41,479 nt of DNA from Spirochaetota bacterium (GCA_025457915.1 JALOTL010000027.1:1-41479), one strand, 5' to 3'; counted from the first letter of the stretch, positions 22,771 to 32,343 are shown. The notes: generated by a model not told the origin, from the letters alone. Numbers and translations: made by a program.

Positions 22771-23721
22771 ATGGATTTTGTAGAGGAAAAAACCCCCGGC
22801 GGACTGGTAATAAAGATATTCCTGAAAAAATGGCAGTTCCTCGCGTTTGACAAAAAGGGAAGGTCCATATACGTCGACGGCGAGGGAAGGAGCATGGTCC
22901 ATGACGTTCCCCTGATTATTTTTGTCGGGGTCAATATCGCGCCAAGGCTCGATTACAACCGGGACTATGTACTGCTGAAGATCAGGAACTCTTCGATCAT
23001 AATACCCTACTACGATAACCGCGACAGGAGGATAAAGTATTTCTTCATCCAGACTGACAAGAACATGGACATGATTCCGGCCAGGATAATGCACGTGAAT
23101 AACGTCGCCCAGATGGTAAGGGAAATCGACATGAACCTGAGCCCGGACTATGTCGCCGTGGATGAGGGCGTGACAGCAAACGACATCATTATAATCAAGA
23201 GCAGGTACAAGCTCGATTACGTTTACAACATCGACATCGTCAACAACTACTCTCTCAACAGGGAATACATCTATCCCGAGGACGACAGGATCATCAACAT
23301 CAACACCATGTCGGGGAACCCGGTTTTTCTCGCCAGGATACATCTCAGGAACATGGACCTGTCGAAGATCAACCAGCTCCTGCTCGATTTCGACATATCG
23401 GCCCTCGACACGGAGTACATCATGCAGTTCATCCGGGAAATTATAGAGGGCGAAAATAAAAGCACCGCGGTTGAAAAAAACATGCAGATGCTCACTGAGA
23501 TCAGCGATTCTTTCGAGTTTTACCATCACCTGCTGAGGAAGGACACTGAAGACGTGAAATCCATGATAGATTCCAGGACCGATGCCAGGAGGCTTGAGCC
23601 TTTCAGGACCCTGGTATCCAAGGTCAAGTCGATGTACCCAGGCAAGGACGACCAGCTGCTCTACACCGAATACGACAATTTCATAATGGTAAAAAGGGAG
23701 GCCCTTTCAGTCGGCAGATGA
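22771..23721 (+). CDS. Uncharacterised cytosolic protein
   Basis: This is a 316-residue soluble protein with no signal peptide. The first ~200 residues are beta-rich and unusually high in Asp, Asn, Ile and Tyr ('IIIPYYDNRDRRIKYFFIQ', 'YVYNIDIVNNYSLNREYIYP'). The final ~100 are helical ('EKNMQMLTEISDSFEFYHHLL'). It starts seven bases after the preceding stop and ends overlapping the phospholipase-D-like gene (ATGA). No catalytic signature or known family was recognised. It could be a lineage-specific protein functioning with the gene at 22002. Confidence 0.75.
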   Translation: MDFVEEKTPGGLVIKIFLKKWQFLAFDKKGRSIYVDGEGRSMVHDVPLIIFVGVNIAPRLDYNRDYVLLKIRNSSIIIPYYDNRDRRIKYFFIQTDKNMDMIPARIMHVNNVAQMVREIDMNLSPDYVAVDEGVTANDIIIIKSRYKLDYVYNIDIVNNYSLNREYIYPEDDRIININTMSGNPVFLARIHLRNMDLSKINQLLLDFDISALDTEYIMQFIREIIEGENKSTAVEKNMQMLTEISDSFEFYHHLLRKDTEDVKSMIDSRTDARRLEPFRTLVSKVKSMYPGKDDQLLYTEYDNFIMVKREALSVGR

Positions 23722-24746
23722 AGATTTTTCCTTTCCGGCTGGCCGCGGCGGCGGCGGCTTTTCTTTTCGCATGCACCTCCATTCCCGCCGGTAAAACCGG
23801 GTGGTGGAGCGTTTACTTCACCAGGCCGGACGACCCCCGCCTGTGCGCTGTACAGGGCCCGAGGACGGCGCTCGTCAGGGCCATAGACTCGGCCGCATCG
23901 TCCTTGTCCGGCGCATTTTTCCAGATTAATTCCAGGGAAATAACCGAAGCCCTCGTTAGGGCGAAGAAGAGGGGGGTTGACGTCAGGATCGTCACCGACG
24001 GCGATTATTACGACTCGCCCATGATCAGCAGGCTGATAAGCGAGCAGATAGAAGTCGTCCCGGATAAAAGGCGGGCCTTCATGCACAACAAGTTCGCCGT
24101 GATAGACGGCGAGGCCGTCTGGACCGGTTCGTTCAACGCCACGGATAACTGCTCCATGAAAAACGACAACAACGCGATCATGGTCCGCTCGGCTGAACTG
24201 GCGGCGATTTATCTCGACGAGTTCGACGAAATGTTCAGGGCAAGGATTTTCGGCAACAGGAAAAACCCGGGCCCCTTCCCCTGGCTGGGCTCCAGGTACC
24301 ACGTCAACATCGAGGGGACGGACATCAACTGCTATTTCGCCCCTGAGGACGACGTCGAGAGGATAATACTGAAGAGGCTTGCGAAGGCAAGGACCTCGAT
24401 TCACTTCATGGCTTTTTCCTTCACGAGCAATGCCATAGGGGAGATGATGATAAGAAAGTACAGGGAAGGGGTGAGGGTGGCCGGCGTATTCGAAAAGAGG
24501 GGCTCGGGGAGCAGGATGTGCCAGTACAGGAAAATGGTGCTTGAGGGGCTTCCCGTGAGGCTCGACCGGAACATCCACGCGATGCACCACAAGGTCATCG
24601 TGATAGACGGGGAGAGGGTGATTACCGGCTCATACAATTTCACGAGGAACGCCGACAGGAAAAACGACGAGAACATCCTGATCATCGACAACAGGGAGAT
24701 CGCCGCGGAGTACCTGAAGGAATTCGGCAGGCTCTACGGGCGGTAG
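23718..24746 (+). CDS. Phospholipase D-like (HKD) lipoprotein
   Basis: This is a 342-residue lipoprotein, lipobox LFAC with Cys19, followed by two PLD-family halves. Each has an intact HxKxxxxD motif: 'HNKFAVIDGEAVWTGSFN' in the first and 'HHKVIVIDGERVITGSYN' in the second. It is nearest to the mitoPLD/Nuc/cardiolipin-hydrolase-like phosphodiesterases, which cleave phosphodiester bonds in phospholipid or nucleic acid. Being lipid-anchored, it should act on the periplasmic or surface side. The start overlaps the preceding stop (ATGA). It ends directly against the stop of the convergent transglutaminase gene, with no spacer. The substrate is uncertain. Confidence 0.92.
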   Translation: MKIFPFRLAAAAAAFLFACTSIPAGKTGWWSVYFTRPDDPRLCAVQGPRTALVRAIDSAASSLSGAFFQINSREITEALVRAKKRGVDVRIVTDGDYYDSPMISRLISEQIEVVPDKRRAFMHNKFAVIDGEAVWTGSFNATDNCSMKNDNNAIMVRSAELAAIYLDEFDEMFRARIFGNRKNPGPFPWLGSRYHVNIEGTDINCYFAPEDDVERIILKRLAKARTSIHFMAFSFTSNAIGEMMIRKYREGVRVAGVFEKRGSGSRMCQYRKMVLEGLPVRLDRNIHAMHHKVIVIDGERVITGSYNFTRNADRKNDENILIIDNREIAAEYLKEFGRLYGR

Positions 24747-27700
24747 TCATTTTTTCTTTTCCAGGACTATCCTTTCCTGTTCCTTCCTGTCGACGAACCT
24801 GGCAAAGACCCTGAAGTCTTCGTAATCCCTTCTGTCGATCCTGTAGCAGTTCATGCTGATCTTCGACTTCACAGAAACGATGCCGTCCCTGGCCTCGTAA
24901 AAGAAAGAAGCGCCGTAGTTTTTACCGCCGTACCTTTCGTTTTTCGGAAGGCCGCGGACCAGGTATCCGTCCGGGATCGCGTATTTGACGGAGGCCTCGG
25001 TGACGGATGGCGGCCCCATTTCTATGTCGTGTTCCCTCCTTAAAGTCACCGCGTAGTTCTGGAAAAAGTTCGACCGGTTGATAAAGGAATGGAAGACGAT
25101 GTCGCCCCCGCTTTTCTGGGCGAAGGAGGGTATTCTGATCCCGTACCTGTAGGAAACCGGTTTGTCGATGTCCGATCCGAGGACCTGGAATCCGTCCACC
25201 GAGGATCCCGGATAGCTCTGGTTCCAGTATTCGACTATGCTTCTCGTTCTCCTTTCAGGGGATGAAAGATCGCTCCGCATGGACGGCGCGATGGCGCCTT
25301 TTTTCAGGAGGGTCCTGGTGACCGCGGCGTTTCCCTCTCCGTCCAGGCTTACGGAATCATCGACCTTCACCACGTCCTCGTGGTAAAAACCGGTGTCCGT
25401 GTTCATAAAAAAGTATCCGCCGGTTTTCCCCGGGCGCTCGATTTCGTCAATGACGAGCGCGGCTATGTTCCTGTCGTCCTGGGGCAGTTCCCTTATACCG
25501 GACTGCCTGGATGTGCCGTCGATGAAGAACGCCCTTCCGCCGGGAACGGCGGGTGCCACGTAGCAGATGGCGTGGTTGAACTCGCCCATGAAGGGGACTG
25601 AAAGGTCAGCGGCGCCCCTGTCCCTGGTCCTTACCAGCGCGATCCTGGAATCCAGACCGGCCTCCCTGAGGAGCGCGGCCAGTACGAGCGCGGTGTCCTT
25701 GCAGTCGCCCATCCTGGACAGGTAGGTCATGTCGCTGCTCCTGGGCGAAATGCTTCCGGATCCGAATTCGAACCCCACGTATCGGACCGTTTCCGTCACG
25801 TGCGAGTAGATCCTGGCGGCCTTCTCTTCCGGGCCGGCGCCCGGCGGCAGTATTTTTTTCAGTGCGCCGCGCATTTCGCCGCTTACCCTTATCTTGTCTT
25901 TCAAAAAAGCGCGGTACCAGGCGCAGAGTTCGTCCCAGGATTTCATCGACGTGAAATAAACCGCGGGCAGGATCCTGGAATAATGCGGCATCGCCTCCTC
26001 TTTCTTGTACGGCGGGGTGTCACTTGCGTCGACCCGCGTCGCGGTCCAGGAAGATCCCCTCACGGTCCGGACCGTTTTTTTCAGCAGCCCCCTCGCGTGG
26101 CAGTATACCTTCTTGCCGGAAGGGTGGAGCAGTATTATCCTCGTGGCCATCGTCCTGTATTTTCCGCCGACCTGTATCCTTTCCCCGAAGTAGTTTCTGT
26201 AATCCCTGCCGCCCCTGTTCTTTATCCTGTAGCTGAAGTCGAGAACGCTTCCCTTCATGATCGAGTTTACCGGGACGATCTCCGCCTTGAGGTTGTAGTA
26301 CAGCCTGCTTTCCGGGTCGGAGAGCGACCTCGTATACCTCTCCGATATGTTGATCCTGGCGCCGCCGTTTACAAGAACGCACCTCAGGTTTTCTATCGAC
26401 TCGTTTTCCGGGTCGAAGACGACGACCTGGCTCTTGAAATCCTTCACCGCGGCGTTGTCGTTTATCTTCACAACCTTTCTCACGTGCTTTTCGCTGGACC
26501 CGTCGATGTTGACTTTTATCGCGGTTTCGTTCAGCAGTATGACCGCCTGCTCGTCCGAATACCTGGCCGCCTTTTCGGAGAGCCTGCCTGTGCCGCCCGC
26601 GTAAAGGTGCGCGTCGAGCTCGTTTTTATTGCCTTCTATGATGTCGATGTACCTTTTAAGGGCGAAGTTGTTCGGATCGCATTGAAGCGACGACCTGAGG
26701 TAATAAAGGGAGAGCCTTTTGTTCCCGGCCTTGTGGTAAGCGAGGCCCAGCTGGGAAAGGACGTCCCTGTTGTACGGAGCCTGAACGTGGGCCGCCGCGA
26801 GAACGGGAACGGCCTTTTCGGGCCCGTATTTCAGCTCCATGATCCTGGCGAGCCTGAGTTTGAAATCGATCGCGTTCGGGAACAGCGCTACGGCGCCGTT
26901 TAGCCCGGATACGGCTTCCGCGGTCTTTCCGGCCTTTTCAAGGCACTCGGCCAGGTTCGCCAGGCCGTCCCTGCTGTGCCTGTCCATCTCGCAGTAGAGA
27001 GCGAGGGATTCCGAGGCCCCGAGGTATTCCTTCCTGTTCATGAGGACCGATGATGCGGCGGTCAGATACGCGGACCTGTACACCGATTTTTTCATTTCAG
27101 AAAGTATCCTGTCGGCATCGTAGTCCCATCCCTTCGATCCGTACAGGCGCAGAAGGCCGAAGTGGTATTCCGGCGCCTTCCTGTTTTTTTCGGCGATCCT
27201 CCGGATCAGCGGGTACGCCTCGAGGTGGAAGCCGCCCTCGGTCTTGAGCGCCGCGAGCCTTTCCAGTGACTCGATGTTTCCCGGGTTCCCGTCCAGCGAC
27301 CGCCTGAACATCAGGTCCTTTTTTTCCACGGGCCTTTCTATCCTGCCTGAATAGCAGCACGCCGATGAATAGAGAGGACTGGCCCGTCCTATCTTCGAGA
27401 AAAGCTTCTCCGCCATGCTGTCGTCGTCGCCGTCCATGCCGGACATCATCATGAGATACGCTGTGCGGAAGGTCTCGAATTCCGCCGGTCCCGCGAGTCC
27501 GGCCATCTCCCTCAGCGCGGGGAACGGACCGGTTTCGATCAGCCTGGAGCCGGGCGCGTCCCTGCGTTCAGGTCCCGCTGCCGCGGGGATTATTCTTTTA
27601 CCGTCTGACCCGGCGATCCTCATGGAGATTTTTATTCCGGACCTTGAATCGCCGGCCTTGAGGAGGACCTGGTGGACGCCCTTTTCAAGGAACACCTTTA

Positions 27701-28427
27701 TGAAATACTGGTCCTGGAGAAAGCCGTGCTGTACCCGCGATTTAAATATCCTCTCGCCGTTGAGCCAGAGGTCCGCGTATCCCGTTTTTCCCATTATAAT
27801 GAAGTATTCGCCGCTTTTCCCGGCGCTTATTTCACCGTGGAGGTAAAAGAGCGAGTTCCTGGTTTCCGGGCTCAGGTCGTCGACGTCTATCATCCCGGTC
27901 AGGTCAGGCCTGCACCTGAACCAGGAAACCCTGTGCGTTTTTCCGCCGTAGTATTTTGAAAGATTCATGTCCCTTTCTGGTTCGAGGGCCGCGTTGAAAT
28001 CCGCAGAGCTGTTGTTTTTAAAGGGGCCGATAATGTCGAACGACATGTAGCCGAAGGAGTCGAGCGCCCTTTTCGCCTCCGCGCCGTCGCCGGTCCTGAG
28101 CAGGAGCTGGAGCCTGAACAGGTCGATCCTGTCGGCGAGGAAGGGGTTCGCCGCGCCGCGGGTCTTCCTGATTTCATCCAGGGCCTCCATCCCCCTGGCG
28201 TACAGCTCCGGGTGGATCATCAGCTCCCATATCCGGAACGAGTTGGTTTCCGCCAGCCTGGCATCGCCGGACGAAAGGGTCCATTTCCTCAGAAGTTCGA
28301 TCGCCTCTTCATAGCTGCCGGATTCCTTCATGCGCAGGTATTCGGTTTCCTCAAGGGGAGGAGGCGCCGCCGCGACGGCGGCCGATGCCAGGAGAAAAAC
28401 GGACGCGGCCAGTAAAATTTTATTCAT
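24747..28427 (-). CDS. Large secreted TPR, DUF3857 and transglutaminase-like protein
   Basis: This is a 1226-residue protein with a signal peptide ('VFLLASAAVAAAP'). Domains in order: N-terminal TPR-like helices; a beta-sandwich/PA14-like part (about 140-280, 'GKSGEYFIIMGKTGYADLWLNG'); further TPRs (about 370-610); a DUF3857 domain (about 620-760); and a transglutaminase-like core with Cys in 'MGDCKDTALVLAALL', His in 'GEFNHAICY' and Asp in 'AFFIDGTSR'. A DUF3858-like beta domain ends it. The full catalytic triad suggests a functional thiol enzyme. AGGAG nine bases before ATG 28427 supports this start over TTG 28451. It is probably periplasmic; the substrate is unknown. Confidence 0.9.
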   Translation of the reverse strand: MNKILLAASVFLLASAAVAAAPPPLEETEYLRMKESGSYEEAIELLRKWTLSSGDARLAETNSFRIWELMIHPELYARGMEALDEIRKTRGAANPFLADRIDLFRLQLLLRTGDGAEAKRALDSFGYMSFDIIGPFKNNSSADFNAALEPERDMNLSKYYGGKTHRVSWFRCRPDLTGMIDVDDLSPETRNSLFYLHGEISAGKSGEYFIIMGKTGYADLWLNGERIFKSRVQHGFLQDQYFIKVFLEKGVHQVLLKAGDSRSGIKISMRIAGSDGKRIIPAAAGPERRDAPGSRLIETGPFPALREMAGLAGPAEFETFRTAYLMMMSGMDGDDDSMAEKLFSKIGRASPLYSSACCYSGRIERPVEKKDLMFRRSLDGNPGNIESLERLAALKTEGGFHLEAYPLIRRIAEKNRKAPEYHFGLLRLYGSKGWDYDADRILSEMKKSVYRSAYLTAASSVLMNRKEYLGASESLALYCEMDRHSRDGLANLAECLEKAGKTAEAVSGLNGAVALFPNAIDFKLRLARIMELKYGPEKAVPVLAAAHVQAPYNRDVLSQLGLAYHKAGNKRLSLYYLRSSLQCDPNNFALKRYIDIIEGNKNELDAHLYAGGTGRLSEKAARYSDEQAVILLNETAIKVNIDGSSEKHVRKVVKINDNAAVKDFKSQVVVFDPENESIENLRCVLVNGGARINISERYTRSLSDPESRLYYNLKAEIVPVNSIMKGSVLDFSYRIKNRGGRDYRNYFGERIQVGGKYRTMATRIILLHPSGKKVYCHARGLLKKTVRTVRGSSWTATRVDASDTPPYKKEEAMPHYSRILPAVYFTSMKSWDELCAWYRAFLKDKIRVSGEMRGALKKILPPGAGPEEKAARIYSHVTETVRYVGFEFGSGSISPRSSDMTYLSRMGDCKDTALVLAALLREAGLDSRIALVRTRDRGAADLSVPFMGEFNHAICYVAPAVPGGRAFFIDGTSRQSGIRELPQDDRNIAALVIDEIERPGKTGGYFFMNTDTGFYHEDVVKVDDSVSLDGEGNAAVTRTLLKKGAIAPSMRSDLSSPERRTRSIVEYWNQSYPGSSVDGFQVLGSDIDKPVSYRYGIRIPSFAQKSGGDIVFHSFINRSNFFQNYAVTLRREHDIEMGPPSVTEASVKYAIPDGYLVRGLPKNERYGGKNYGASFFYEARDGIVSVKSKISMNCYRIDRRDYEDFRVFARFVDRKEQERIVLEKKK

Positions 28428-28542
28428 TGGATAAGCTCCTCGAAGCAGCATAAAATATTCACCCGATATTTCAAATATAATTTTATTTGTCCCGGCAAAG
28501 ATCGTTAATATTATGACCCGCCGCGACAGGAACGGCGGCCGG

Positions 28543-28564
28543 CGGACCGTTTTTCAGCGGTCCG
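28543..28564. terminator. Hairpin in the divergent gap before radC
   Basis: CGGACCG (28543-28549) pairs perfectly with CGGTCCG (28558-28564) around TTTTTCAG. It lies 22 bases before the radC start and 117 bases beyond the divergent gene's start, so it would be in the radC leader rather than a terminator. A regulatory function is speculative. Confidence 0.35.
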
Positions 28565-28585
28565 TAATTTAATCCCGGGGACGAT

Positions 28586-29260
28586 ATGCAGGTGGATGCC
28601 GCCGGATACATAATGCCGCTTCAAAAATGCATAGCCGGGGAGGACGTGGCGAACCTTTCGGACACGGAGCTTCTGGCGCTGCTTCTCGGGTCCGGAACCA
28701 GGGGCGAGGACGTTATAGTTCTTTCGACCGGCGCGCTCAGGGAGTTCGGGGGCCTCGGCGGCCTCAGGTCCTCCGGCGTCAGGGAGATTTCCCGGAAGAG
28801 GGGGATAGGGTTCATCAAGGCGATAAGGATCCATGCCGCCTTCGAGATGGGCAGGCGCGCGATAACGGTATTCAATGAATCGGAAAGCATCGATTCCCCC
28901 GCCGCGGTATACAGCCTGCTTCTTCCGGAAATGGCCGGGCTTCACAAGGAGGAATTCAGGGTGCTCGTTCTGAACAACAAGAACAGGCTTCTAAAAAAAA
29001 CGGTTGTTTCGGTCGGGACCGTGTCCGAATCGATAGTGCATCCGAGGGAGGTGTTCAGGGAGGCGATAAGGGAGGGCGGGTCCGGCATTATAGTGGCGCA
29101 CAACCACCCCTCCGGGTCCCTGTCGCCTTCCGCGGAGGATATAAGGACCACGAAGAGGCTGGCAGAGAGCGGTAGGATAATCGGCATCCCGGTGCTTGAC
29201 CATGTGATCATAACGGACCTGTCCTACCTGAGCCTCAATGAGGAGGGCATTCTTGCGTAG
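28586..29260 (+). CDS. radC: RadC family JAMM/MPN-domain protein
   Basis: This is a 224-residue UPF0758/RadC protein of normal length. The N-terminal helix-hairpin-helix-like part (about 12-95) carries 'LSDTELLALLLGSGTRG'. The MPN domain (about 100-222) has the JAMM metal motif 'AHNHPSGSLSPSAED' with 'SIVHPREVFREAI' and the closing 'VLDHVIITD'. The histidine and aspartate ligands are present. Despite its name the family's role in repair is doubtful; some members act with mobile elements. GGGGACGAT precedes the start. It is alone between a divergent transglutaminase gene and an esterase on the same strand. Confidence 0.94.
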   Translation: MQVDAAGYIMPLQKCIAGEDVANLSDTELLALLLGSGTRGEDVIVLSTGALREFGGLGGLRSSGVREISRKRGIGFIKAIRIHAAFEMGRRAITVFNESESIDSPAAVYSLLLPEMAGLHKEEFRVLVLNNKNRLLKKTVVSVGTVSESIVHPREVFREAIREGGSGIIVAHNHPSGSLSPSAEDIRTTKRLAESGRIIGIPVLDHVIITDLSYLSLNEEGILA

Positions 29261-29340
29261 GACCGGCTCCAAATAGTCCTTGAAAATAATCGGCATGGTG
29301 ATATTTTTATCCGGATATTTCGTCAACAAGAGGGATCCCG

Positions 29341-30231
29341 ATGAAAAGAGCGCTCGTATTCACTTCGTGTTTTTCAATTATTTTCATCGCGGGCATGCTC
29401 CATGCCGGCATGAAGTACAAGGGTGAAATACAGCCCGGGAGCTGGCTGAGGGGCCTCGAAATAGAATACGAACACGACGGCCGAAAGGCCGTCGGGAAGC
29501 TCCAGATATATTTCCCGGCGGGATACAAGCGCGGGGAAAGCGTCAGGACGCTGATCGCTCTCCACGGATACAACGGCGGCATGAGGGACTGGGAGAAAAA
29601 CACCGGCATCGAAAAATACGCGAACCAGTACGGGTTCGCCGTGGTCTGCCCGGACATGGGGAAGACCCTGTATGAATCCAGGTACTACCCGGAAACCACC
29701 GTGAAGTGGGGCCCCATGCCGGGCGGCGAGTATGTAACGGACGTGCTCGTGAAATACGTCAGGAAGCATTTCAACCTCGCGGACGGCGGCGGCAGGACCG
29801 GTATATTCGGGCTTTCGACCGGCGGCAGGGGGGCGATCCTGATCACGGCCCTGAACACGGGAATGTTCGGCGCGTGCGCTGGCCTTTCGGGAGATTATGA
29901 TCCCCTCTCCATGACGAAGGACAAGCTCCTTGCCTCGGTATACGGCGATTACAGCAATTTCCAGGACAGGTGGAAGAGCGACGACAACTGCATGAAACTG
30001 GCCGACAAGCTGTCCGACACCCCGGTCTTTCTATCGCACGGGGACCAGGACGGCGTCGTACCCAAGGAGCAGACGCTCGTCCTCGCCGTTCGCCTGATGC
30101 AGATAAAGAAAAAGGACGCCACCAGGGACATCATCTACAAACCCAAGAAGTACAATTCTCATGACTGGAGATACTGGGGCAGGATGCTGCCGGATATAAT
30201 GGAGTTCTTCGACAAAAGGCTGTCCAAATAG
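29341..30231 (+). CDS. Secreted alpha/beta-hydrolase, esterase D-like
   Basis: This is a 296-residue secreted protein (signal peptide ending 'IAGMLHAG') of the esterase D/feruloyl-esterase type alpha/beta-hydrolase fold. It has the oxyanion loop 'IALHGYNGG', nucleophile Ser159 in the elbow 'FGLSTGGRG', acid Asp in 'SHGDQDGVVP' and His in 'NSHDWRYW'. The triad is complete, so it should hydrolyse ester bonds, possibly acyl or hydroxycinnamoyl esters. The start follows AAGAGGG. It converges on the NYN nuclease gene with an 8-base gap. Substrate unknown. Confidence 0.9.
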   Translation: MKRALVFTSCFSIIFIAGMLHAGMKYKGEIQPGSWLRGLEIEYEHDGRKAVGKLQIYFPAGYKRGESVRTLIALHGYNGGMRDWEKNTGIEKYANQYGFAVVCPDMGKTLYESRYYPETTVKWGPMPGGEYVTDVLVKYVRKHFNLADGGGRTGIFGLSTGGRGAILITALNTGMFGACAGLSGDYDPLSMTKDKLLASVYGDYSNFQDRWKSDDNCMKLADKLSDTPVFLSHGDQDGVVPKEQTLVLAVRLMQIKKKDATRDIIYKPKKYNSHDWRYWGRMLPDIMEFFDKRLSK

Positions 30232-30239
30232 GGGAGCCG

Positions 30240-30734
30240 TCATTTCTTTTTTCTGAAAAGCCTTTCCCAGAAGGATACCTCGTCTTCCGTAACGAGGGGA
30301 TCGTCCTCCTTTTCGGGCTCACGGGGCTTTTTATCCTCCTCGATCGTCCTGTTCACCAGGTCGGCGAACCTTTCGCTGGTCATGACGCCCGTCCTGAACC
30401 TTTTCACGAAAAAAATTATGTCCTTGTCCGATGTGACGACCGTAGTCATCCTGGGGTTGAGGTCTTTTTTAATGAATTCCTTTATCAGGTAGTCGGCCGA
30501 GTAGTCGTGCGAATAATAGATGTCGATGCTCCCGGATTTCTCGCTTTTCGTGTCCTTCGAGGGTTCCTTTTTTCCGTCGAACACAACGCGTATCTGGGGC
30601 TTTTTTATCCTCTGGTATTCCTTGAGCTTTTCCAGGAGCCCGTTCCTGGCCTCGGCGAGAAGCCCGAAGTACATTTTTTCTTCAAGGTCAGGGAATTTGT
30701 AGATTAGATTGAAGCCGTCTATCAGGAGTGGCAT
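30240..30734 (-). CDS. YacP-like NYN/PIN-fold ribonuclease
   Basis: This is a 164-residue YacP-family NYN protein (PIN fold) with 'LLIDGFNLIYKF' (metal Asp), 'RVVFDGKK', 'YSHDYSADYLI' and 'TVVTSDKDIIFF'. It lacks a signal peptide and is cytosolic. A charged Glu/Lys-rich tail follows. YacP/Rae1 proteins are ribosome-associated endonucleases in Firmicutes; here activity is inferred from the family. AAGGGGAC before ATG 30734 fixes the start, which overlaps the end of the aminotransferase gene by 13 bases. It is the last gene of the nadB-led operon. Confidence 0.85.
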   Translation of the reverse strand: MPLLIDGFNLIYKFPDLEEKMYFGLLAEARNGLLEKLKEYQRIKKPQIRVVFDGKKEPSKDTKSEKSGSIDIYYSHDYSADYLIKEFIKKDLNPRMTTVVTSDKDIIFFVKRFRTGVMTSERFADLVNRTIEEDKKPREPEKEDDPLVTEDEVSFWERLFRKKK

Positions 30735-31918
30735 GTCCCCTTCACGTATTTCTCGATCCTGCTCATGGCCTCCCTGATATTGTCCATGGAGGTGGCGTAT
30801 GAGCACCTGATATGCCCCTCGCCTGATTTTCCGAAGGCGGTGCCCGGAACCACGGCCACCTTTTCTTTCTGGAGAAGTCCGATCGCGAAGTCCCTGGAAC
30901 TCAGCCCGCTCGGCGAAATGTCCGGGAAGACGTAAAAAGCCCCCTGGGGAAGATTGCAGGGAAGTCCGATTTCATTGAACCTGCTGGTTATGAAGTTTCT
31001 TCTCTTGTGGTACTCATATCTCATTGCCTCGACGTCCCTGTCGCCCTTTTTCAGGGCCTCTATCGCGGCATACTGGGCGATGGACGACGCGCACAGGGCT
31101 ATGTACTGGTGAATCTTGAGCATGATGTCGGTAAGGTATTTCGGCGCCGCAACGTACCCCAGCCTCCAGCCGGTCATGGCGTGGGATTTTGAAAAGCCGT
31201 TAAGGTAAATGACCCTGTCCCTTGCCTCGGGTATCGATGCTATGGAAAAGTGGCCGCCTTCATAGCAGAGGGACGAATATATCTCGTCGGAAATAATTAT
31301 AAGGTTCTTTTCAACGGCGAGTGCCGCTATTTTTCTGAGGGTCTTTTCATCGATGGACGCCCCGGTCGGGTTGGACGGGTAGCTCAGTAATATAGCTTTG
31401 GTTTTTCCGGTCACGGATTTTTTCAGTAATTCAAAGTCTATTTTGAAGCCGTTTTCCGCGGAGGTGGGCACGACCACGGGCTTCCCGTGGAGCAGCATCA
31501 CGTTCGCGGTGTATGAAACGTAGCAAGGCTCGAAAATTATTATCTCGTCCCCGGGATTGATGATGCTCCTGAGGGCCAGGTCGAGACCCTGGCTCACTCC
31601 CATGGTGATGATTATATCCCTGGACGGGTCGAAATCCAGGCCCTGCTTGTTCTTGAGATAGACAGCTATGTATTCGCAGAGCTCCGGCAATCCCCTGTTG
31701 GGGGTATAATGAGTCTGTCCGTCCCTGATGGCGTAAATACCGGTATCGGATATTCTCCACGGCGTGGTAAAATCCGGCTCCCCGACGCCGAGAGAAATGC
31801 AGTCCGGCGTCGAATAGACGAGATCGAAAAATTCCCTTATGCCGGAGGGCGGGACCGCCTTCCCCGTTTCGGATACCAGGTCCTCAGGGGAGTTCTTGTT
31901 CACAAGCTTGAGTTTCAT
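30722..31918 (-). CDS. PLP-dependent class I/II aminotransferase
   Basis: This is a 398-residue fold-type I aminotransferase. It has 'LGVGEPDFTTP' near the N-terminus, 'YPSNPTGA', 'ISDEIYSSLCYEG', the PLP Schiff-base Lys244 in 'GFSKSHAMTGWRLGY', and the C-terminal 'HIRCSYATSMDNI' substrate-carboxylate Arg. It is closest in motif to the aspartate/alanine/PatA group, but substrate specificity cannot be read from the sequence. It starts by a 4-base ATGA overlap with the GNAT gene. Because it follows nadB, a link to aspartate supply for NAD synthesis is possible but unproven. Confidence 0.94.
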   Translation of the reverse strand: MKLKLVNKNSPEDLVSETGKAVPPSGIREFFDLVYSTPDCISLGVGEPDFTTPWRISDTGIYAIRDGQTHYTPNRGLPELCEYIAVYLKNKQGLDFDPSRDIIITMGVSQGLDLALRSIINPGDEIIIFEPCYVSYTANVMLLHGKPVVVPTSAENGFKIDFELLKKSVTGKTKAILLSYPSNPTGASIDEKTLRKIAALAVEKNLIIISDEIYSSLCYEGGHFSIASIPEARDRVIYLNGFSKSHAMTGWRLGYVAAPKYLTDIMLKIHQYIALCASSIAQYAAIEALKKGDRDVEAMRYEYHKRRNFITSRFNEIGLPCNLPQGAFYVFPDISPSGLSSRDFAIGLLQKEKVAVVPGTAFGKSGEGHIRCSYATSMDNIREAMSRIEKYVKGTCHS

Positions 31919-32343
31919 GGTTTTTTACCTAAATTGATCGCCAATGATACGGATTTCTTTCTTTCAGTAAAGCCAAATTTTAAAAATAATTCATTAAGCC
32001 TGCCGCCGCATGCGACATCAACGGAGACCCCGGTGCAGCCGGCGGCCTCAGCCCCGGCCAGGAATGCCCTGATGAGCATCTCCTCTATGACCGCCCCGCC
32101 GTAATCGTCTGAAGCCGCGATCCACTTTATCGCGCAGCGGCCGTTTCGGTCCCCGTCTGGCGATGCGATAAGGAAGCCGGTTATTTCCTTTTTAACCATG
32201 GCCGTAAAGGAGAGGTCCATGCCGCCCGCAAGAACGTCTGAAATGGCATCAGGCGTCCAATCCGGTCCCGCGCATAATTTGATCCCGAGCCTGTAAATCC
32301 CGGCCAGTTCGTCGCAATCCGTTTTTTTTATTACAGGGGTCAT
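31915..32343 (-). CDS. GNAT-fold acetyltransferase
   Basis: This is a 142-residue protein with the GNAT layout. A central strand 'TGFLIASPDG' is followed by 'AIKWIAASDDYGGAVIEEML' in the place of the acetyl-CoA-binding motif A (without the classical Q/RxxGxG/A), then 'GVSVDVACGGRLNELFLKFGF' matching motif B with the 'FYekxGF'-like end. Both ends overlap neighbours by four bases. The substrate is unknown and the degenerate motif A lowers certainty. Confidence 0.75.
   Translation of the reverse strand: MTPVIKKTDCDELAGIYRLGIKLCAGPDWTPDAISDVLAGGMDLSFTAMVKKEITGFLIASPDGDRNGRCAIKWIAASDDYGGAVIEEMLIRAFLAGAEAAGCTGVSVDVACGGRLNELFLKFGFTERKKSVSLAINLGKKP

Noticed and set aside
22732-23529. 265-codon minus-strand frame opposite the unknown protein gene at 22771
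   Set aside because: It has a Val/His/Asp-rich shadow composition, and the plus frame is coupled to both neighbours.
25800-26903. 367-codon plus-strand frame inside the transglutaminase gene
   Set aside because: It is antisense to the DUF3857/transglutaminase domains with intact catalytic residues; no start signal.
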